Of a stretch of DNA of 64,000 bases, positions 17,974-27,142 are shown piece by piece. The notes beneath the pieces are model-generated. The model searched no databases. It was not told the origin of the DNA and saw nothing but the letters and a program-made list of their open reading frames with translations. A program made the position numbers and the translations under genes. Numbering within the stretch: position 1 is the stretch's first letter; each line of letters starts with the position of its first letter. Source of the DNA: Microbacterium amylolyticum (GTDB lineage: Bacteria; Actinomycetota; Actinomycetes; Actinomycetales; Microbacteriaceae); NCBI RefSeq assembly GCF_011046975.1, contig NZ_CP049253.1, positions 930,001 to 994,000 of the forward strand. The letters run 5' to 3'.

Positions 17974-19620
17974 ATGGCCGAGATCCGCGGAACGGGAATC
18001 GGTCGGGGCATCGCTCAGGGTCCCGTCGCGCACATGGCGGCGCGACTGGACCCGCCGTCCGATGTGCGTTCACGGCTCACCCCCGACGAAGAAAAGGCTG
18101 CTGTGGCCCGCGCGGTCGCGGATGTCGCGAGTGAGTTGAATGCCCGGGGCGAGCGCGCGGGTGGATCCGCGCGCGATGTCCTCGAAGCCCAGGCCATGAT
18201 GGCGGAAGATCCGACGCTCATCGATGGCGTCCACGCCAAGATCGACGACGGCGCGACGGGAGAATTCGCCGTTCACACCGCGTTCGCCGAGTTCGCCGAA
18301 CAGCTCACAGCGATAGGCGGATATCTCGGAGAGCGCGCTGCGGACCTGGCGGATGTCGCGCAGCGCGTCATCGCCGCCCTGCGCGGTGTTCCGGCACCCG
18401 GCGTTCCGGAACCCGGTCACCCCTTCGTTCTCGTCGCTCCCGATCTCGCTCCTGCCGATACGGCGCTGCTCGATCTGGACGAGGTTCTCGCCGTTGTGAC
18501 AACGGAAGGCGGGCCCACCTCGCACACTGCGATCCTTGCCAGGGAAAAGGGCATTGTCGCGGTGGTCGGAACCGGAACGGCCGACGTGGTGGACGGGCAG
18601 ACGGTGATCGTCGATGCGGCAGGAGGCGTTGTCATCGTCGATCCGACGTCACAGCAGCGGGCCGAGGCTCACGAACGCGCCGCCGCACGCGCGGCCGCCG
18701 CGGCGGCGCCGATCACACCGGGCGCCCTGGCTGACGGCACTCCCGTTCCGATTCTCGCGAACCTCGGGGACCCCTCCGGGGCAGCAGAGGCGATCGCGCT
18801 CGGAGCAGAGGGCGTTGGCCTGTTCCGCACGGAATTCCTGTTTCTCTCCAGCAACGAAGCGCCGTCGGTGGCCAGCCAAGCAGCGAGCTATCAAGAGCTC
18901 CTCGCGGCGTTCCCCGGCAAGAAGGTCGTCGTGCGTGCTCTCGACGCGGGCGCAGACAAGCCCCTGCCCTTCCTCACGGACGCCGATGAAGAGAACCCCG
19001 CGCTCGGTCGTCGCGGGCTGCGTTCGCTGCGTCACCGCGAGAACGTTCTGCGCGATCAGCTCACGGCCCTGACACAGGCGGATGCGTCAACCGATGCCGA
19101 CCTCTGGGTCATGGCGCCGATGGTCGCAACAGTGGAAGAAACCGAGTACTTCACGGCTCTTGCCAAGGAGCTCGGACTGAAGACCGCAGGTGTCATGGTC
19201 GAAATTCCTTCGAGCGCGATCATGGCAACCGACATTCTCGGCGTCGCCGACTTTGCGTCGATCGGCACGAACGATCTCGTGCAGTACACAATGGCGGCGG
19301 ATCGCATGCTGGGATCTGTCGCGCATCTGCAGAGCCCGTGGCACCCCGCCGTGCTGCGCCTGATCAAAATGGTCGCCGAAGGCGGCAAGAACACGGGTAA
19401 ACCCATCGGCGTCTGTGGTGAGGCCGCGGCCGACCCGCTTCTCGCCGTTGTTCTCGTCGGCCTCGGTGTGACGACGCTCTCGATGTCGGCCGCGGCCATG
19501 ACCGATGTGCGCGCCGAGCTCTCACAACACACCGCCGCGTCCGCACAACGCATGGCGGAAGCAGCGCTTGCGGCAACCGATGCCGAATCGGCCACGGCCG
19601 CCGCGCGCGCTGCGGCCTAG
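17974..19620 (+). CDS. ptsI: PTS enzyme I (phosphoenolpyruvate-protein phosphotransferase)
   Basis: The 548-residue protein has the swivelling-domain motif GGPTSHTAILAREKG with the phospho-histidine near residue 184. The C-terminal PEP-binding barrel shows GVGLFRTEFLF, VVRALDAGADKPLPF and the signature DFASIGTNDLVQYTMAADR, then GVCGEAAADP. It starts PTS phosphate flow from PEP to HPr. Placement of ptsHI inside the mannitol locus suggests mannitol is a main PTS sugar. The C-terminal 25 residues are an alanine-rich tail. Confidence 0.96.
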   Translation: MAEIRGTGIGRGIAQGPVAHMAARLDPPSDVRSRLTPDEEKAAVARAVADVASELNARGERAGGSARDVLEAQAMMAEDPTLIDGVHAKIDDGATGEFAVHTAFAEFAEQLTAIGGYLGERAADLADVAQRVIAALRGVPAPGVPEPGHPFVLVAPDLAPADTALLDLDEVLAVVTTEGGPTSHTAILAREKGIVAVVGTGTADVVDGQTVIVDAAGGVVIVDPTSQQRAEAHERAAARAAAAAAPITPGALADGTPVPILANLGDPSGAAEAIALGAEGVGLFRTEFLFLSSNEAPSVASQAASYQELLAAFPGKKVVVRALDAGADKPLPFLTDADEENPALGRRGLRSLRHRENVLRDQLTALTQADASTDADLWVMAPMVATVEETEYFTALAKELGLKTAGVMVEIPSSAIMATDILGVADFASIGTNDLVQYTMAADRMLGSVAHLQSPWHPAVLRLIKMVAEGGKNTGKPIGVCGEAAADPLLAVVLVGLGVTTLSMSAAAMTDVRAELSQHTAASAQRMAEAALAATDAESATAAARAAA

Positions 19621-19636
19621 TCACACCGTTCCCGCT

Positions 19637-19666
19637 CCCGGGCCCGTCGTTGCCGACGGGCCCGGG
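19637..19666 (+). terminator. 13-bp GC-rich hairpin between ptsI and mtlA
   Basis: CCCGGGCCCGTCG and CGACGGGCCCGGG are perfect arms around TTGC, ending 19 bases before the mtlA start. There is no T-run. It may attenuate transcription or stabilise the 3' end of the ptsHI message, letting the general PTS genes be expressed differently from mtlA. Confidence 0.6.
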
Positions 19667-19685
19667 CTCCGAAAGAAAGCACACC

Positions 19686-21680
19686 ATGTCAACGCAGACA
19701 GCTCATTCGAAGACTCCCGGCGGGATCCGCGTGGGAGTGCAGAAGGTCGGTTCCTTCATGTCGGGCATGGTCATGCCCAACATTCCCGCGCTCGTCGCCT
19801 GGGGCTTGTTCACGGCGTTCTTCATCGAGAAGGGATGGACGCCCAACGCCGATCTCTCCACGATCGTCGGCCCGATGATCCACTATCTCCTGCCTCTGCT
19901 GATCGCCTACACCGGCGGTTTCATGATTCATGACAAGCGCGGAGGCGTCGTCGGATCGATCGCGACGATGGGCGCGATCGCCGGAAGCGATCTGCTTATC
20001 TCCAACGCCAACGCTGCTCTTCCTGCTGGCGCGGATAGTCTCGGCCAGATCCACATGTTCCTCGGCGCCATGATCATGGGGCCGCTGGCCGCCTGGATCA
20101 TGAAGAAGCTCGACGGCGTGTGGGAGGGCAAGGTCAAGGCGGGCTTCGAGATGCTCGTGAACATGTTCTCGGCCGGTATCTTCGGCTTCCTCGCCGCGGT
20201 GTTCGCGTTCTACGTGCTCGCCCCCATCGTGAATTCGATCACCAACGTGCTCAGCACCGGCGTGGCCTGGCTGGTAGAAAACTCACTCCTGCCGCTGACG
20301 AGCATTCTGATTGAGCCGGCGAAGGTCTTCTTCCTAAACAACGCCATCAACCACGGCGTTCTGACGCCGCTCGGAATCGCTGAGGCGGACACCACCGGAC
20401 GATCGGTTCTCTTCCTCCTCGAGGCGAACCCCGGAGTTGGTCTCGGACTCCTGCTCGCGTTTACGTTCTTCGGCGTCGGCGCCGCGAAGGGTTCCGCACC
20501 CGGAGCCGCGATCATCCAGTTCTTCGGTGGCATCCACGAGGTCTACTTCCCCTACGTGCTGATGAAGCCGATGCTGCTGATCGCCGTTGTTGCCGGTGGC
20601 ATGTCCGGTGTTGCTGTCAACATGATCTTCGACACGGGGCTACGCGCTCCGGCTGCTCCCGGGTCGATTATCGCGGTGTATCTGCAGGCCACACCTGAAG
20701 TCATGAACTACGTGGGTATTACGCTCGCGGTGTTCATCTCTGCCGCTGTGACGTTCGTGATCGCCGCGATCATCCTCCGCGCCAGTCGGGCCCGCGATCT
20801 TGCCGCCGACGATCAGTTCTCTGCGGCCGTCGCCAGGACCCAGGCGAACAAGGGGAAGGGGTCGTCCGTTCTCGCCGGTCTCGCCGGGGCGCAGACGGCA
20901 CTGACGAAGACGATCGAGAGGGTTGTTTTCGCGTGCGACGCCGGCATGGGTTCCTCCGCGATGGGCGCGAGCGTGCTCCGCAAGAAGTTTGCCGACGCCG
21001 GCCTTGTTGGCCTGAACGTGACGAACAAGTCGATCGCGAACCTCGACGGAACCGCCGACCTCGTTATCACCCAGTCGCAGCTCACGGATCGTGCCCGGCA
21101 AAACGAACCGAGCGCCATGCACGTCTCAGTCGGGGCGTTTATGAACGCCCCGGAGTACGACGACATCGTCGACATGCTGCGCGCACAGCAGTCCGGGGAC
21201 ACCCCGGCATCTCCTGCTGAGGAGGTTCCGGACTCCGCACCGGCAGAGAACGTGCTCCGTCCGGAGTATGTGCGGATTCACGCCGGTGCCGCGTCACGCG
21301 ACGAGGCCATCGCCGAAGCCGCGGCGATCCTGGAGTCGGCGGGTGCCGTGACGAGCGCGTATGCCGCAGCCATGGTTGAGCGCGAGAACACCGTGTCCAC
21401 CTACATGGGCAACGGCTTGGCCATCCCTCACGGCACGGACGCCGCCAAGGACGCCGTGCTGGGTTCTGCTCTGTCGGTGGTCCGCTACGACGGCGGAGCG
21501 GACTGGGGTGACGGTGACACAGCAACCTTCGTTGTCGGTATCGCCGGCAAGGGAGGCGCTCACCTGGAGATTCTTAGTGCGGTTGCTCAGCAGTTCAGTG
21601 ACGACGTCGCCGTTGCGAAACTCACGGCGGCGAAGACCCCCGAAGAGCTGTACGAGTTGCTGTCGGGAACGCTGAACTAA
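19686..21680 (+). CDS. mtlA: Mannitol-specific PTS enzyme IICBA
   Basis: The 664-residue protein has an N-terminal membrane EIIC domain with MPNIPALVAWGLFTAFF and the conserved GIHEVYFPYV. The EIIB domain has VFACDAGMGSSAMG (cysteine near residue 417), and the C-terminal EIIA domain has NGLAIPHGTD (histidine near residue 582). It imports and phosphorylates mannitol to mannitol-1-phosphate. The start ATG gives MSTQTAHSKTPGGIRVGVQK after GAAAGAAAG. The full three-domain form matches E. coli MtlA. Its stop is followed directly by mtlD. Confidence 0.97.
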   Translation: MSTQTAHSKTPGGIRVGVQKVGSFMSGMVMPNIPALVAWGLFTAFFIEKGWTPNADLSTIVGPMIHYLLPLLIAYTGGFMIHDKRGGVVGSIATMGAIAGSDLLISNANAALPAGADSLGQIHMFLGAMIMGPLAAWIMKKLDGVWEGKVKAGFEMLVNMFSAGIFGFLAAVFAFYVLAPIVNSITNVLSTGVAWLVENSLLPLTSILIEPAKVFFLNNAINHGVLTPLGIAEADTTGRSVLFLLEANPGVGLGLLLAFTFFGVGAAKGSAPGAAIIQFFGGIHEVYFPYVLMKPMLLIAVVAGGMSGVAVNMIFDTGLRAPAAPGSIIAVYLQATPEVMNYVGITLAVFISAAVTFVIAAIILRASRARDLAADDQFSAAVARTQANKGKGSSVLAGLAGAQTALTKTIERVVFACDAGMGSSAMGASVLRKKFADAGLVGLNVTNKSIANLDGTADLVITQSQLTDRARQNEPSAMHVSVGAFMNAPEYDDIVDMLRAQQSGDTPASPAEEVPDSAPAENVLRPEYVRIHAGAASRDEAIAEAAAILESAGAVTSAYAAAMVERENTVSTYMGNGLAIPHGTDAAKDAVLGSALSVVRYDGGADWGDGDTATFVVGIAGKGGAHLEILSAVAQQFSDDVAVAKLTAAKTPEELYELLSGTLN

Positions 21681-21700
21681 TGGGCGAGGAGACGACACAG

Positions 21701-22843
21701 ATGAAGGCTGTTCACTTCGGCGCAGGCAACATCGGTCGCGGTTTCGTCGGTCTCTTGCTGGCTGAGGGCGGATACGAGGTGGTGTTCTCGGATGTCGCTG
21801 CTCCGCTTGTCGAGGCGCTGCGCGAGGCGGACAGCTACACCGTGCACGAGGTCGGCGATGGCGGCACAGACCGGGTTGTGACGGGCTTTTCCGCCGTCAA
21901 CAGTGCGCAACACCCTGAGCAGGTCGCAGAGCACGTTGCGGGCGCGGACGTTGTCACGACGGCGGTCGGACCGACCGTCCTGCGCTTCATCGCGCCCCAC
22001 GTGCTCGCCGGTCTGCGCGCACGCAGCCCCCACGCGGCGCCGTTGCAGGTGATGGCGTGTGAGAACGCCATCGGCGCCACCGATCAGCTACGCGCGCAGA
22101 TCGTGGAACTGGCCGGCGAGGAATGGGAGCGTCTCGCCCCCCGTGCGGTTTTCGCAAACACCGCCGTTGATCGCATCGTTCCGGGGCAGCCGGGCGGCGG
22201 CGGCATCGACGTCACCGTCGAGCCGTTCTTCGAGTGGGCAATAGAACGGGGCCCCTTCGGCGACACTCTTCCGACGATTCCCGGTGCGCACTTCGTCGAC
22301 GATCTCGGCCCGTACATCGAGCGCAAGCTGTTCACGGTCAACACCGGGCACGCCGCCGCCGCCTATGTTGGCGCGGTGCACGGCGCGGAGAAGATCGCCG
22401 AAGCGCTGGCGATCCCCGAGGTTACGGACGCCGTGACCGCGGCTCTGGAAGAGACGGGGGCCCTGCTGGAGGCGAAACATGGTTTCGCTGCGGCCGAGCT
22501 CGCCGCGTATCGCGAAACCATTCTTCAGCGCTTTCGCAATCCCGCCCTGCCGGACACGGTCCAGCGCGTCGGCAGGCAGCCGCTGCGCAAACTGTCACGT
22601 CACGAAAGGTTCATCGGCCCCGCGGCCGAGGCAGCAGAGCGCGGACTCGGCGTCGACGGGTTGCTCGCCGCGATCGGTGCCGCAATCGCGTTTGACAGCC
22701 CGGATGATGAGCAGTCCGTCGAACTCCGCCGCAAGCTGACCGAACTCGACGCCGAGACGTTCACATCGTTCGTCACGGGTCTGGAGAGCGGCCACCCGCT
22801 GTTCTCCCGCATCGTGGAGGTTGTGGCCGCCGCACCGGCCTGA
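21701..22843 (+). CDS. mtlD: Mannitol-1-phosphate 5-dehydrogenase
   Basis: The 380-residue protein begins MKAVHFGAGNIGRGFVGLLL, the Rossmann start of MtlD, and has the catalytic-region stretch FTVNTGHAAAAYVGAVHG and later RFRNPALPDTVQRVGRQPLR (quoted in part). It oxidises mannitol-1-phosphate to fructose-6-phosphate with NAD. I choose the ATG nine bases after GAGGAG. An ATG seven codons earlier overlaps the mtlA stop as TAATG and is possible. It ends the mannitol operon before a strong terminator. Confidence 0.96.
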   Translation: MKAVHFGAGNIGRGFVGLLLAEGGYEVVFSDVAAPLVEALREADSYTVHEVGDGGTDRVVTGFSAVNSAQHPEQVAEHVAGADVVTTAVGPTVLRFIAPHVLAGLRARSPHAAPLQVMACENAIGATDQLRAQIVELAGEEWERLAPRAVFANTAVDRIVPGQPGGGGIDVTVEPFFEWAIERGPFGDTLPTIPGAHFVDDLGPYIERKLFTVNTGHAAAAYVGAVHGAEKIAEALAIPEVTDAVTAALEETGALLEAKHGFAAAELAAYRETILQRFRNPALPDTVQRVGRQPLRKLSRHERFIGPAAEAAERGLGVDGLLAAIGAAIAFDSPDDEQSVELRRKLTELDAETFTSFVTGLESGHPLFSRIVEVVAAAPA

Positions 22844-22857
22844 CCTCCCGTCTCACG

Positions 22858-22889
22858 GTTCCCCGGTCGCGTTCGCGCGGCCGGGGAAC
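22858..22889 (+). terminator. Hairpin with TTCG tetraloop after mtlD
   Basis: Fourteen-base arms (22858-22871 and 22876-22889) pair with one G-T wobble around a TTCG tetraloop. It lies 15 bases after the mtlD stop and ends the operon. The remaining 99 bases to the next gene hold nothing else I recognise. Confidence 0.85.
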
Positions 22890-22988
22890 GCCATGTTTCG
22901 GTGCACAATGGACGCCCGCACGGCGCAGGGTTCCTCACCGTGAGACGCAGCAGAACACGCACACCACCGCGTACGGCAGAATCGGCTC

Positions 22989-23687
22989 ATGAGCTTCGAC
23001 GACACCTCACCTGGCGCGGGAACGTCCATCGCCGCGCTCGTCCTCGCCATCGTCGGCGTCATCCTCGCTCTGCTCGGCTTCGGCGCGTCGTTCTCGATGA
23101 TCCTCGGATACGTGTCCTTCGCGTCATGGGCGTTTTTCCTGATCGCGCTCATCCTGGCCATCGTCGCTCTCGTTCGGCGAACACGGGGAACGGGGACGAG
23201 CATCGCGGCCATCGTCATCGCCGTTGTCGGTGGCGTCATCGCTCTGCTCTCAGCCTTCGCTGTCGTCACAACGATCGTCGTCAACCACGCAGTTCGCGTG
23301 ACGGAAGACTTCAACCAGCTCATTCCGGGACGTGGCGACTCCGACATCCCCGGTTTGACGATCCGCGACAACCTGCCCCCAGACATTGCGGCCGACTGCG
23401 AGACGGTCGTGAACATCGATTGGCCGGCTGCCACAAGCGTTGACGGATATCTCGATCATCTCGAGGCTGCGCTGATCACCGACGAGGTCCGCGAGCCGGT
23501 CGCCGTACTCTCGGCCGTTTACGCCGAACTCGAGGAGCTCACCGGCGGCACCGACATCACCGAGCTCTCGCCAGAGGACTACGCCAGGATCGGTACCCGC
23601 CTGCTTTCCGTCACCACCGACATCACCTCGGCGACAACCTCGCTTTCAGAAACGTGCGGAATCGATCTGCGCCTTCCCACCTTCTGA
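22989..23687 (+). CDS. Small membrane protein with extracytoplasmic C-terminal domain, unknown function
   Basis: The 232-residue product has three hydrophobic segments (about residues 12-35, 37-62 and 70-95) resembling DUF4190-type membrane proteins. They are followed by an acidic soluble domain of about 130 residues with two cysteines (in AADCETV and SETCGID) that could form a disulfide. I do not recognise the soluble domain. The gene appears intact and has its own downstream hairpin. It converges on a truncated amine oxidase and overlaps the end of its open frame. Confidence 0.75.
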   Translation: MSFDDTSPGAGTSIAALVLAIVGVILALLGFGASFSMILGYVSFASWAFFLIALILAIVALVRRTRGTGTSIAAIVIAVVGGVIALLSAFAVVTTIVVNHAVRVTEDFNQLIPGRGDSDIPGLTIRDNLPPDIAADCETVVNIDWPAATSVDGYLDHLEAALITDEVREPVAVLSAVYAELEELTGGTDITELSPEDYARIGTRLLSVTTDITSATTSLSETCGIDLRLPTF

Positions 23688-24191
23688 GAGACAGACGATG
23701 TTGTCACGTGCCTCAGCATCGTCTGTCTCGGCCGCCAGCCATGCCTCGAACGTGACGCTGTCGAGCTCTTTCGCGCGGGGGTGCTCCCATGGCCGGTCGG
23801 GATCAAGCTCGGCCGCAAGCTCGTCGAGCAGCGCGATCAGCCGGACGATCTCCGCCTCGGTTTCGGCAGCGACGGGGAAGATGTCGCCCGTGAATCGCGC
23901 CAGCTCACCCGACTTCGCGATGTAGACGCTTTCGCCTGCTCGGTATCGATCGAAGGTGTCAAGGCCGAGTTCGTCGAGGGTGGCCAGGAGAGCATCCTGA
24001 TCGGGAGAGACCCACTGTCCGCCCACCTCGAGCCGCGCTCCGTCGACCGTGTCGGTCCATGTGCGCCCGCCAACGCGGTCGCGGGCTTCCAGCACGGCTA
24101 CGGTGACGCCCTGCGCCACGAGGTCGGCTGCGGCACGCAGGCCGGTGGGGCCGGCACCAACGATGACGACGTCGCGTGTGATCTCGGTCAT
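23646..24191 (-). pseudogene. Flavin monoamine oxidase, C-terminal two-thirds missing
   Basis: The frame from an ATG with GGAG eight bases upstream begins [20 protein letters not shown] and continues with EARDRVGGRTWTDTVDGAR and LEVGGQWVSPDQDALL, a clear FAD-binding amine oxidase N-terminus. Family members are about 450 residues, but here the recognisable part ends near residue 167 (EARDNI). The last 15 codons run into the convergent neighbour. The substrate-binding and second FAD segments are absent, so it should be inactive. It was probably divergent from the Lrp-type gene to its right. Confidence 0.85.
23689..23728 (+). terminator. 12-bp inverted repeat at the end of the membrane-protein gene
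   Basis: AGACAGACGATG and CATCGTCTGTCT are perfect arms around 16 bases and begin two bases after the preceding stop. It could terminate that gene. The repeat also coincides with the point where the neighbouring amine oxidase loses similarity to its family, so it may mark a rearrangement junction. Confidence 0.55.
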
Positions 24192-24241
24192 GTTCTGCTC
24201 CTTCGCATACAGCCCCGGAGGACTTTCCCGAGAGCCTAAGC

Positions 24242-24656
24242 AAGCTCGCCGCAAACGGATGGGTGTCGCTCCTATTCCGACATCGGCAAGAGCGTCGGGC
24301 TCAGCGAAGCCGCCGTGCGCCAGCGCGTGCAGCGGCTCACCGAGTCGGGAGTCATGCAGATTGTCGCCGTGACCGATCCCGTACAAATGGGGTTCGACCG
24401 GCAGTCCATGATCGGCATCCGCGTCTCGGGAGACACCCGCGCTGTCGCCGATGCGCTCAGCGAGTTCCCCTTCGTCGTCTACGTGGTGCTCACGGCGGGG
24501 TCATTCGACATCATGGCTGAGGTGCTGTGTGAGGACGACGACGAGCTCCTCGAGATCTTGAACTCTCAGATCCGAGGTGTTCCCGGCGTCGCCGCGACAG
24601 AGACGTTCCTCTACCTTCACCTGCGCAAGCAGCTGTACAACTGGGGAACGCGCTGA
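24242..24656 (+). pseudogene. Lrp/AsnC-family regulator, start and first helices lost
   Basis: The frame encodes SYSDIGKSVGLSEAAVRQRVQRLTESG (split for length), the HTH of Lrp/AsnC, then the ligand-binding domain ending in RGVPGVAATETFLYLHLRKQ. The preceding SKLAANG is in a different frame and looks like the family's first helix, with a few altered bases at about 24260-24270. No in-frame ATG, GTG or TTG with a ribosome site precedes the HTH; the first GTG (24315) lies inside the recognition helix. It is probably nonfunctional or makes only the ligand domain. Confidence 0.75.
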
Positions 24657-24674
24657 GCTGAAAGCGCGCCGCGC

Positions 24675-25808
24675 TTAGCGGTTGAATCCCTCGGTGATCA
24701 GGTCGATCAGCTCTTCGCGCAGCTCAACGGGCAGGAAGGTCGCGGCCGCTGCGTTCAGCTGGAACTGCTCAAGATCGTCCAGGTCGTATTCGAACGTCTC
24801 CACCAGCTGAGAAAGCTCACGGGTGAGCGTGGTCCGGCTCATCAAGCGGTTGTCCGTGTTCACCGTGACGCAGAAGCCCAGCTGATAGAGCAGATCGAAC
24901 GGGTGATCCTCCAGCGACGCTCCCCACGCCGCGGTGGCGCCGGTTTGCAGATTGGAAGACGGCGATAGCTCCAGCGGGATTTCACGGTCGCGCACCCAGC
25001 GTGCGAGGTCGCCGAAGCGCACCCGCACCTCGTCATCTTCTGTTTCGATCGTCTCGAGGTCTTCCGCGATGCGCACGCCGTGACCGATTCGCAGAGCGCG
25101 ACCGGTGATCAGCGCATCGCGGATCGACTCCGGCCCCTCGGCCTCGCCGGCGTGCAGAGAAACGGGGAAAAACTCCCCCGCGAGGTAGCTGAGTGCCTCC
25201 GCGTGACGCGAAACGGGGAAACCCTGTTCCGGGCCGGCAAGGTCGAATCCGACAACGCCATCCTCGCGAAAATCAACGGCAAGCTTGGCCACCTCGAGCG
25301 AGCGGTTCGCCTGGCGCATCGCCGTGAGGATCTGGCTGACGCGAATCGCGTGCCCCGCCTCATCGGCAGCGTCCTCGCCCTCTTCGATGCCGTCCTGGAC
25401 CGCCTGAACGGCCTCGGCCATTGTCAGCCCGCCGTCCGTGTGCAGCTCGGGAGCCCATCGCACCTCGCCGTAAATGACGCCGTCGTTAGCCAGGTCCTCA
25501 ACGAACTCGCGCGCAATTCGCGTGAGGTTGTCGGCCGTCTGCATCACCGCAAGCGTCAGATGAAAGGTGTCGAGGTATTCCTCGAGTGTGCCTTTGCTCG
25601 CTGATTCCGCAAACCACTCTCCGAGCGCACGCGGGTTGTCGGCGGGAAGCGGAACGTCGAGCTCCTGGGCGAGCTCGAAAACCGTCGAGGCTCGCAGCCC
25701 TCCGTCGAGGTGATCGTGCAGCGACACCTTCGGAAGGCTACGAATGGGGACATTGCCCACCATCGCCTCGCGACGTGACGACCCACGGGATGATGTGCGG
25801 CGGGACAT
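24675..25808 (-). CDS. add: Adenosine deaminase
   Basis: The 377-residue protein has the metal site SLHDHLDGGLR, the substrate helix region VIYGEVRWAPELHTDGGL, SLHAGEAEGPESI with the catalytic glutamate, RIGHGVRI and VTVNTDNRLMS. It converts adenosine or deoxyadenosine to inosine or deoxyinosine, feeding PunA. I start at the ATG six bases after AGGAG; an ATG overlapping the deoA stop (ATGA) is an alternative that adds 11 residues. It is the last gene of the nucleoside uptake and salvage operon. Confidence 0.95.
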   Translation of the reverse strand: MSRRTSSRGSSRREAMVGNVPIRSLPKVSLHDHLDGGLRASTVFELAQELDVPLPADNPRALGEWFAESASKGTLEEYLDTFHLTLAVMQTADNLTRIAREFVEDLANDGVIYGEVRWAPELHTDGGLTMAEAVQAVQDGIEEGEDAADEAGHAIRVSQILTAMRQANRSLEVAKLAVDFREDGVVGFDLAGPEQGFPVSRHAEALSYLAGEFFPVSLHAGEAEGPESIRDALITGRALRIGHGVRIAEDLETIETEDDEVRVRFGDLARWVRDREIPLELSPSSNLQTGATAAWGASLEDHPFDLLYQLGFCVTVNTDNRLMSRTTLTRELSQLVETFEYDLDDLEQFQLNAAAATFLPVELREELIDLITEGFNR

Positions 25809-25837
25809 GTTTTTCTCCTGGCGTTGAGGACGGCTGC

Positions 25838-27127
25838 TCATGCGGTGATGCGATCGCGAACGATCGGAGCGGGCCCGGGAGCAGTATCGCCGATCTCCCA
25901 CGCGCCCACCAGCGCATCAGCCGCCCGGTCGAATCGCCCGGCCTCCGACGCGCCGAGGGTCATGATGATGTCGCCACGCTTCACGGCGTCACCGGGTTTC
26001 ACGGCGAGGTCGATGCCGGCAGCATGGTCGACGCTGTCCTCTGCCCTGGCACGTCCCGCTCCGAGGCGCCATGCGGCGATTCCGACGCCGAACGCATCGA
26101 TACGAGTGATCACACCGTCGCGATCGGCCCGGATGACCTCGGTCTCGTTCGGCGCGGGAAGCGGCGCGTCCGCGTCGCCGCCCTGGGCTTCGATCATGCG
26201 CCGCCACGAGTCCATCGCACGGCCGTCCGCCAGCGCATCAGCGGGGTCCGCATCATCGACGCCCGCCATACGCAGCATCTCGGTCGCCAGCGCCACGGTG
26301 AGTTCGACGACGTCGACAGGGCCGCCGCCGGCGAGAACGTCAACCGATTCGCGCACCTCGTTGGCGTTTCCGACGGCCAGCCCGAGCGGCGTCGACATAT
26401 CCGTGAGAAGCGCCGTTGTCGTCACACCGGAATCAGTTCCCAGGCGCACCATCGTCTCGGCAAGTTCTCGCGCGCGAGACTCGTCCTTCATGAAAGCGCC
26501 GGAACCGAACTTCACGTCGAGAACAAGAGACTCTGTGCCCTCCGCGATCTTCTTCGACATGATGCTCGAGGCGATGAGCGGAATCGCCTCAACCGTTCCC
26601 GTCACGTCCCGCAGCGCGTAGAGCTTCTTATCGGCGGGCGCGAGACCCGTTCCGGCCGCGCAGATCACGGCGCCCGCTGGGCCCGCCAGCTGCGACATCA
26701 TCTCGTCGTTCGTGAGAGCTGCCCGCCATCCGGGAATCGACTCGAGCTTGTCGAGGGTTCCTCCCGTGTGGCCAAGGCCGCGCCCGGACAACTGCGGCAC
26801 CGCAACACCGTACGCCGCGACAAGAGGGGCGAGCGGAAGCGTAATCTTGTCGCCGACGCCACCGGTCGAGTGTTTGTCGGTTGTGCGCTTTCCGATCCCG
26901 GAGAAATCCATCCGCTCCCCCGATGCGATCATCGCGTCGGTGAGCACCCGAATCTCCTCGCGGCCCATGCCGTTGAGCAGAACGGCCATCGCGAACGCCG
27001 CCATCTGCGCGTCGGCAACGTAGCCGCGGGTGTAGGCGTCAACGAGCCAGCGGAGCTTCTCCTCGGGAACCGCCCCGCCGTCACGCTTGGTGCGGATCAC
27101 ATCAACCGCATCGAATGGCTCGCTCAT
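25838..27127 (-). CDS. deoA: Thymidine/pyrimidine-nucleoside phosphorylase
   Basis: The 429-residue protein has the signature DKHSTGGVGDKITLPLAPLV, SGRGLGHTGGTLDKLESIPG, and the C-terminal domain with GDAVKRGDIIMT. These define the glycosyltransferase family 3 phosphorylases DeoA/Pdp. It splits thymidine or uridine to base plus sugar-1-phosphate. The gene lies 15 bases after cdd and just before add. Whether it prefers thymidine or uridine too cannot be read by eye. Confidence 0.95.
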   Translation of the reverse strand: MSEPFDAVDVIRTKRDGGAVPEEKLRWLVDAYTRGYVADAQMAAFAMAVLLNGMGREEIRVLTDAMIASGERMDFSGIGKRTTDKHSTGGVGDKITLPLAPLVAAYGVAVPQLSGRGLGHTGGTLDKLESIPGWRAALTNDEMMSQLAGPAGAVICAAGTGLAPADKKLYALRDVTGTVEAIPLIASSIMSKKIAEGTESLVLDVKFGSGAFMKDESRARELAETMVRLGTDSGVTTTALLTDMSTPLGLAVGNANEVRESVDVLAGGGPVDVVELTVALATEMLRMAGVDDADPADALADGRAMDSWRRMIEAQGGDADAPLPAPNETEVIRADRDGVITRIDAFGVGIAAWRLGAGRARAEDSVDHAAGIDLAVKPGDAVKRGDIIMTLGASEAGRFDRAADALVGAWEIGDTAPGPAPIVRDRITA

Positions 27128-27142
27128 GTGTCTCTCTCCTTC

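Noticed and set aside
24315..24656. The Lrp/AsnC remnant as a complete short gene starting at the internal GTG
   Set aside because: That start lies within the recognition helix and has no ribosome site, so the protein would lack DNA binding. Decay is more likely.
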